From the NCBI GenBank assembly GCA_015152455.1, contig SUTY01000008.1:1-35240 (forward strand): a stretch of 35,240 nt of DNA, given 5' to 3'. Below, piece by piece: positions 32,104 to 35,240 of the stretch. The DNA comes from Cyanobacteria bacterium SIG32 (GTDB taxonomy: Bacteria > Cyanobacteriota > Vampirovibrionia > Gastranaerophilales > Gastranaerophilaceae). The translations under genes were made by a program, and so were the position numbers. The notes under the pieces are model-generated. The model was not told where the DNA came from. It did not search any database and worked only from the letters and a program-made list of their open reading frames with translations. How positions within the stretch are numbered: the stretch's first letter is position 1; each line of letters opens with the position of its first letter.

Positions 32104-33006
32104 ATGAGCAAAAATTCACCAATCAAAATGAAGAAAGTTTCAAATTTTTCCAACCCTGCAAACAATGAAGTTTTACAAGCAGATAGCATTTTATCTGATT
32201 ATCTCAAAGAAATTGCCCAATATCCATCACTAAGCGCAAAAGAAGAACGAGCAATTGCAAAACGAGCAAAAGAAGGCGACATTGAAGCTAAACAAAAATT
32301 AATCCAATCTAATCTAAAATTAGTTATTACAATCGCAAAAAAAGCAATTCACACTTCAAATTTACCTATGGTTGATTTAATTCAAGAGGGTAATTTAGGC
32401 TTGATGATTGCTGCTGACAAGTTCAATTACAAATTAGGTTATAAATTTGCAACATACGCAAGCTGGTGGATTAAACAATCAATGTTCAAAGCAATTTCAG
32501 AACAATCACATTGCATGAAAATTCCTGTATATATTCAAGAAACTTTGTCAAAATTTTCAAAAATTAAATCAGAAATGGAAAAAAATGCAAACGAACAAGT
32601 AAAAACCGAAGATGTTGCGAAGAAAATGAACATTTCCGCAGATAAAATTGATACATTTTTATCTGCATATACAAAAACCATTTCAATTGAAAGTGGCTTA
32701 GAAAGAGCTGATGGCAAAGAAATGAACGTTGCAGACATGCTAGCTGATGAAACAAGCAATGTTAGTGAAAAAATTGAATTTGAAGGCTTAAAAACCGATA
32801 TAGAAATGGTTGTATCAACATTAAAAGACAGAGAACAGGAAGTTGTTAAAATGCGTTACGGTCTAGGTGATACAACACGTCACACCCTAGAAGAAATCGG
32901 AAATATTTATGGCGTAACAAAAGAATGTATTCGTCAAACAGAATTAAGAGCTTTGAAAAAAATGAAATTATCTGGACAAGATTTATTGTCAGGTTACATT
33001 TCTTAA
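32104..33006 (+). CDS. Sigma-70 family RNA polymerase sigma factor (alternative, RpoD-like)
   Basis: 300 residues. Region 1.2 (DSILSDYLKEIAQYPSLSAKEE), region 2 with VDLIQEGNLGLMIAADKF and FATYASWWIKQSMFKAISEQ, region 3 and region 4 with MRYGLGDTTRHTLEEIGNIYGV are all present; no region 1.1 exists. Two usually rigid sites differ from primary sigma factors: the 2.4/3.0 boundary has HCMKIPVYI instead of RTIRIPVHI, and the 4.2 helix has KECIRQTELRAL instead of RERIRQIEAKAL. That suggests a group 2 or 3 sigma with altered promoter use. The longer ORF start at 31981 is rejected because AGGAG sits seven bases before ATG 32104. Confidence 0.9.
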   Translation: MSKNSPIKMKKVSNFSNPANNEVLQADSILSDYLKEIAQYPSLSAKEERAIAKRAKEGDIEAKQKLIQSNLKLVITIAKKAIHTSNLPMVDLIQEGNLGLMIAADKFNYKLGYKFATYASWWIKQSMFKAISEQSHCMKIPVYIQETLSKFSKIKSEMEKNANEQVKTEDVAKKMNISADKIDTFLSAYTKTISIESGLERADGKEMNVADMLADETSNVSEKIEFEGLKTDIEMVVSTLKDREQEVVKMRYGLGDTTRHTLEEIGNIYGVTKECIRQTELRALKKMKLSGQDLLSGYIS

Positions 33007-33039
33007 TTCGTCGTGTGTTTTATGTGTTTATAGTTTATT

Positions 33040-33067
33040 AAAATCGCCAAGAGGCGATTTTTTATTT
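33040..33067 (+). terminator. Terminator after the sigma factor gene
   Basis: AAAATCGCC-AAGA-GGCGATTTT, a perfect 9-bp stem with tetraloop and T-rich tail. Confidence 0.93.
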
Positions 33068-33083
33068 TAATACAAATAAACGG

Positions 33084-33111
33084 TTTACTTTAGAAAAAAA
33101 TTTATTATTAT
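33084..33111 (+). promoter_or_regulatory. Promoter abutting the ATG at 33118
   Basis: TTTACT (33084-33089), 16 bp, TATTAT (33106-33111). The start would lie on the ATG; no Shine-Dalgarno is visible. Confidence 0.45.
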
Positions 33112-33117
33112 ATAAGT

Positions 33118-33648
33118 ATGAAAAGATTTTTAACTATAATTTTCAGCTTTATAATTTTTTCTTCCTGCGCGGCATTTGCAGAAGGCGACTTGTGGGATAA
33201 TTACGGAGATCCGCATACTTATGGGCAGAAAGCAGTATCCGATAAGGAATTCGATAAAGCGTTAGAAAGTAAAAAGAAAAAGAAAAAAAGAAACAAAAAC
33301 GTACCTAAAGGAAACGAATTTCATCAAAGCAACGAAACTCAATTTATAAAAGAAGCTGAAGAAGAAATGCCTGTTCTTTGTATTCCTGTAAAACTTCAAG
33401 TTGGAGAAGATGTTATTCCTATAGGTCATTACCAGGTTGACGGCGAAAAAAAGGATGGAAATACATTCCTAAATTTATACCAAGCACACTTTTTAATTGC
33501 TAGTATCCCAGCTACAGAAACCCAAGATGATTATGGAAAAGAAACCGTTCATTTTGTCGAACTTCTAGGAGTTAACGACACCCAAGTTAAAATAATTTTT
33601 GGTTCTTTAGAACTTAACGCATATAGTATAATTAATATTGCCCAATAA
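33118..33648 (+). CDS. Secreted hypothetical protein with Lys-rich segment (176 aa)
   Basis: An N-terminal signal peptide (FLTIIFSFIIFSSCAAFA, cleavage probably after AFA) precedes a mature protein with a strongly basic run KKKKKKRNKN at about 52-61 and an acidic-hydrophobic C-terminal half beginning EMPVLCIPVKLQVGEDVIPIG that looks like beta strands. No known family is recognised. A cysteine lies within the signal region (SSC) but does not form a good lipobox. It stands alone between a terminator and deoB, and its mRNA may be leaderless. Confidence 0.75.
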   Translation: MKRFLTIIFSFIIFSSCAAFAEGDLWDNYGDPHTYGQKAVSDKEFDKALESKKKKKKRNKNVPKGNEFHQSNETQFIKEAEEEMPVLCIPVKLQVGEDVIPIGHYQVDGEKKDGNTFLNLYQAHFLIASIPATETQDDYGKETVHFVELLGVNDTQVKIIFGSLELNAYSIINIAQ

Positions 33649-33667
33649 ATACTCTTTGGTGTATAAT
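33638..33667 (+). promoter_or_regulatory. Promoter of deoB
   Basis: TTGCCC (33638-33643), 18 bp, TATAAT (33662-33667); AAGGGG follows five bases before the deoB ATG. Confidence 0.65.
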
Positions 33668-33686
33668 TTATACAAAAGGGGTAAAT

Positions 33687-34856
33687 ATGAAAAGAGCAAT
33701 AATAATTGTAATTGATTCTATGGGTATTGGCGCAATGCCTGATTGTAGAGAGTTTAATGACATTCCGGAATGCAATACATTAAAAAATGTTTGCGCTTTT
33801 AATAAAGGTTTGAAAGTACCTAATATGGAAAAAATGGGGTTAGGTAATATTCAGGATTTTGAAGGAATTTCAAAAGTTTCTAATCCTACAGCACAATACG
33901 GAACAATGGTTGAAAAATCAAAAGGGAAAGATACAACAACCGGACACTGGGAAATTGCAGGTCTTGTATCAGAAAAACCATTTGCAACATTTCCTGACGG
34001 ATTTCCAGACGAATTAATTCAACAATTTATTAAAGAAACAAATTGTGGTGGAATTTTAGCTAATATTCCAGCTAGCGGAACTGCAATAATTGAAAAACTA
34101 AATGAAGAACACCACGCAACAAAATTTCCGATTGTTTACACATCAGCTGATAGTGTTTACCAAATTGCAGTTGATACTGATTTAATTCCTTTAGAAACTT
34201 TATATAATTGGTGTGAAATTGCAAGAAAATTACTTGATAATGGTGGTTATAATGTTTCAAGAGTAATAGCAAGGCCTTATAAAGTTATTGATGGAAAACC
34301 TACAAGAATTTCAAAAGATAGACGTGACTACTCAATGGTTCCATCTCATACAATATTAGATGATATAAAAGATAGGGGCGGAAAAGTTATCGGCATTGGA
34401 AAAATTGAAGATATATTTTCAAAAGCTGGTATTACCCACGCAATCCACACCGGAACAAACAAAGAAGGCTTAGAGTTAACCCTTAAAGCCATCAAAAACG
34501 AATTAGATCTTAATACCATTGCATATGAAAATAAAAATTACGGAGAACCAACATTGATATTTACAAATCTTGTTGATACTGATATGCTTTTTGGACATAG
34601 AAACGACGCAGTAGGATATGGCAAAGCAATCGAAGAAATTGATGAATACATTGGAGTTATGCTAAATGAATTATCCGAAGATGATTTGTTAATTATAACA
34701 GCAGATCACGGTTGCGATCCAACAGTTCCTGGAACTGACCACACCAGAGAACAAGTTCCTCTACTTGTTTACAACAAAAACATACCTGGTAAAGATTTAA
34801 AAGTAATTAATGGCTTTGATTATGTTGCAAAAATTTTAAAAGACTGGATATTTTAA
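33687..34856 (+). CDS. deoB: Phosphopentomutase DeoB
   Basis: Interconverts ribose or deoxyribose 1-phosphate and 5-phosphate, feeding nucleoside sugars into central metabolism. 389 residues, the family length. Alkaline-phosphatase-superfamily metal sites are present: IVIDSMGIGAMPD at the N-terminus, the catalytic-Thr stretch KDTTTGHWEIAGL, and ITADHGCDPTVPGTDHTRE near the C-terminus, which supplies the Asp and His ligands. It is in its own transcription unit; no other deo genes are adjacent. Confidence 0.96.
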   Translation: MKRAIIIVIDSMGIGAMPDCREFNDIPECNTLKNVCAFNKGLKVPNMEKMGLGNIQDFEGISKVSNPTAQYGTMVEKSKGKDTTTGHWEIAGLVSEKPFATFPDGFPDELIQQFIKETNCGGILANIPASGTAIIEKLNEEHHATKFPIVYTSADSVYQIAVDTDLIPLETLYNWCEIARKLLDNGGYNVSRVIARPYKVIDGKPTRISKDRRDYSMVPSHTILDDIKDRGGKVIGIGKIEDIFSKAGITHAIHTGTNKEGLELTLKAIKNELDLNTIAYENKNYGEPTLIFTNLVDTDMLFGHRNDAVGYGKAIEEIDEYIGVMLNELSEDDLLIITADHGCDPTVPGTDHTREQVPLLVYNKNIPGKDLKVINGFDYVAKILKDWIF

Positions 34857-34866
34857 ATTTTTGTTT

Positions 34867-34872
34867 TATAAT
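34867..34872 (+). promoter_or_regulatory. -10 box before the ferredoxin gene
   Basis: TATAAT at 34867-34872, about 50 bp before the ferredoxin ATG; no convincing -35 at 17 bp. Confidence 0.45.
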
Positions 34873-34921
34873 AAATTTGTGGACCAAGTTCACAGACAGT
34901 AAAAAATAAGGAGAAATAGAA

Positions 34922-35098
34922 ATGACAGTAAAAGTTAACGATTCTTGTATCGGTTGTGGCGCTTGCGAATCAATTTGCGACGCTGTATTTTCAGTAGATG
35001 GTGTTGCTCAAGTTAATGAAGCAGCAGTAGCAGATAACATTGATGCAGTAAAAGAAGCTGCAGATGCATGCCCAGTTAGCGCTATTGAAGTAGAATAG
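34922..35098 (+). CDS. Small [4Fe-4S] ferredoxin, 58 aa
   Basis: Too short for the ORF track. ATG at 34922 with AAGGAG eight bases before it encodes a 58-residue acidic protein starting MTVKVNDSCIGCGACESICD. C9, C12, C15 and C50 (followed by Pro) make a single-cluster site; C19 is left over as the remnant of the second cluster of two-cluster ferredoxins, whose other cysteines are missing. A likely low-potential electron carrier, possibly a partner of the hydrogenase at 144-4266, which is an inference. A strong terminator follows immediately. Confidence 0.93.
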   Translation: MTVKVNDSCIGCGACESICDAVFSVDGVAQVNEAAVADNIDAVKEAADACPVSAIEVE

Positions 35099-35112
35099 TT
35101 TTTAATAAAACA

Positions 35113-35141
35113 AAAAAAGACCCCTTAGAGGGGTCTTTTTT
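35113..35141 (+). terminator. Terminator after the ferredoxin
   Basis: AGACCCCT-TAG-AGGGGTCT flanked by A and T runs, a long, perfect stem with a poly-T end. Confidence 0.95.
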
Positions 35142-35161
35142 ATTGCTTAAATTTTAAAATA

Positions 35162-35197
35162 AAAAAGCCCCCAAGAAAGAATAACAGGAGGCTTTTT
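35162..35197 (-). terminator. Terminator for the gene at the right edge
   Basis: AAAAAGCCCCC (35162-35172) pairs with GGAGGCTTTTT (35187-35197) apart from one mismatch; the minus strand continues TTTTTTATTTTA. It faces the ferredoxin terminator and follows a minus-strand stop codon. Confidence 0.75.
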
Positions 35198-35214
35198 CGT
35201 TTTGTTATGCAAAA

Positions 35215-35240
35215 TTAAACACTAGCTAAAGAAGTAGCTT
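35215..35240 (-). CDS. C-terminal end of a gene continuing past the right edge
   Basis: A minus-strand frame enters from the right edge and ends ATSLASV with TAA at 35215-35217, 17 bp before a terminator on the same strand. Only seven codons are visible, so the product cannot be named. Confidence 0.4.

Noticed and set aside
31884-32189. Minus-strand ORF of 101 aa overlapping the sigma factor start
   Set aside because: Overlaps the sigma gene and the thioredoxin leader, shows low-complexity hydrophobic translation and no ribosome binding site; a shadow.

Overview
The window is AT-rich DNA from a diderm (LPS-making) fermentative bacterium. The best guess is a gut Gastranaerophilales (Vampirovibrionia/Melainabacteria, the non-photosynthetic sister group of Cyanobacteria). 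Reasons: three pseudopilin genes with the FTLAEVLITLAIIGVVAAM-type N-terminus typical of that group, a trimeric [FeFe]-hydrogenase, lpxK with an MCE/MlaD protein, two HNH-like proteins of a kind recalled from these genomes, and mobile palindromic repeats recruited into pilin leaders. The assignment comes from recognition, not from a search.

Layout. (1) 1-4266, minus: start of an unknown gene, then hydC-hydB-hydA for an NAD(H)-linked, possibly electron-bifurcating [FeFe]-hydrogenase, with its own promoter and a palindrome near the start site. (2) 4376-10528, minus: a compact run of parvulin PPIase, Xaa-Pro aminopeptidase, TrmH-type rRNA methyltransferase, MCE/MlaD protein, LpxK, endonuclease III and a hypothetical protein, with a promoter that fixes the parvulin start. 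(3) tRNA-Gly(TCC) with its terminator, then an HNH-like gene. (4) 12072-13472: a pseudopilin whose C-terminus looks like the variable region of a diversity-generating retroelement (DGR) target. Upstream lie a promoter, short repeats and a short ORF ending in a G9 tract; the pilin frame joins that ORF only if the tract shifts by one base. (5) 13526-17424: peptide ABC importer (binding protein and two permeases, no ATPases here), then MgtC. (6) 18212-21255: YebC, a diguanylate cyclase, TsaE and TsaB in overlapping order. (7) 21317-23201: a second HNH-like protein and a small unknown protein. (8) 23202-24498: a repeat-rich region carrying a second copy of the promoter/short ORF/G9 module, palindromic elements and another pseudopilin. 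(9) 24504-29585: MscS channel, RlmH, and two tandem M49-like (DPP III-related) zinc peptidases. (10) 29669-31882, minus: FolE2, a third pseudopilin and a membrane-anchored thioredoxin. (11) 32104-35098: an alternative sigma-70 factor, a secreted unknown protein, DeoB and a small ferredoxin missed by the ORF track; a minus-strand gene ends at the right edge.

Most of the window is core metabolism and housekeeping. The unusual material is concentrated around the two plus-strand pseudopilins: a DGR-like hypervariable C-terminus, a duplicated G9 module that could switch translation by slippage, and leader peptides made from intergenic repeats. No reverse transcriptase or template repeat is in the window, so if the DGR reading is right the machinery acts from elsewhere in the genome. 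Several promoters share TTGCCA-N17-TAnnAT, and three genes have a promoter so close to the ATG that their mRNAs are probably leaderless.
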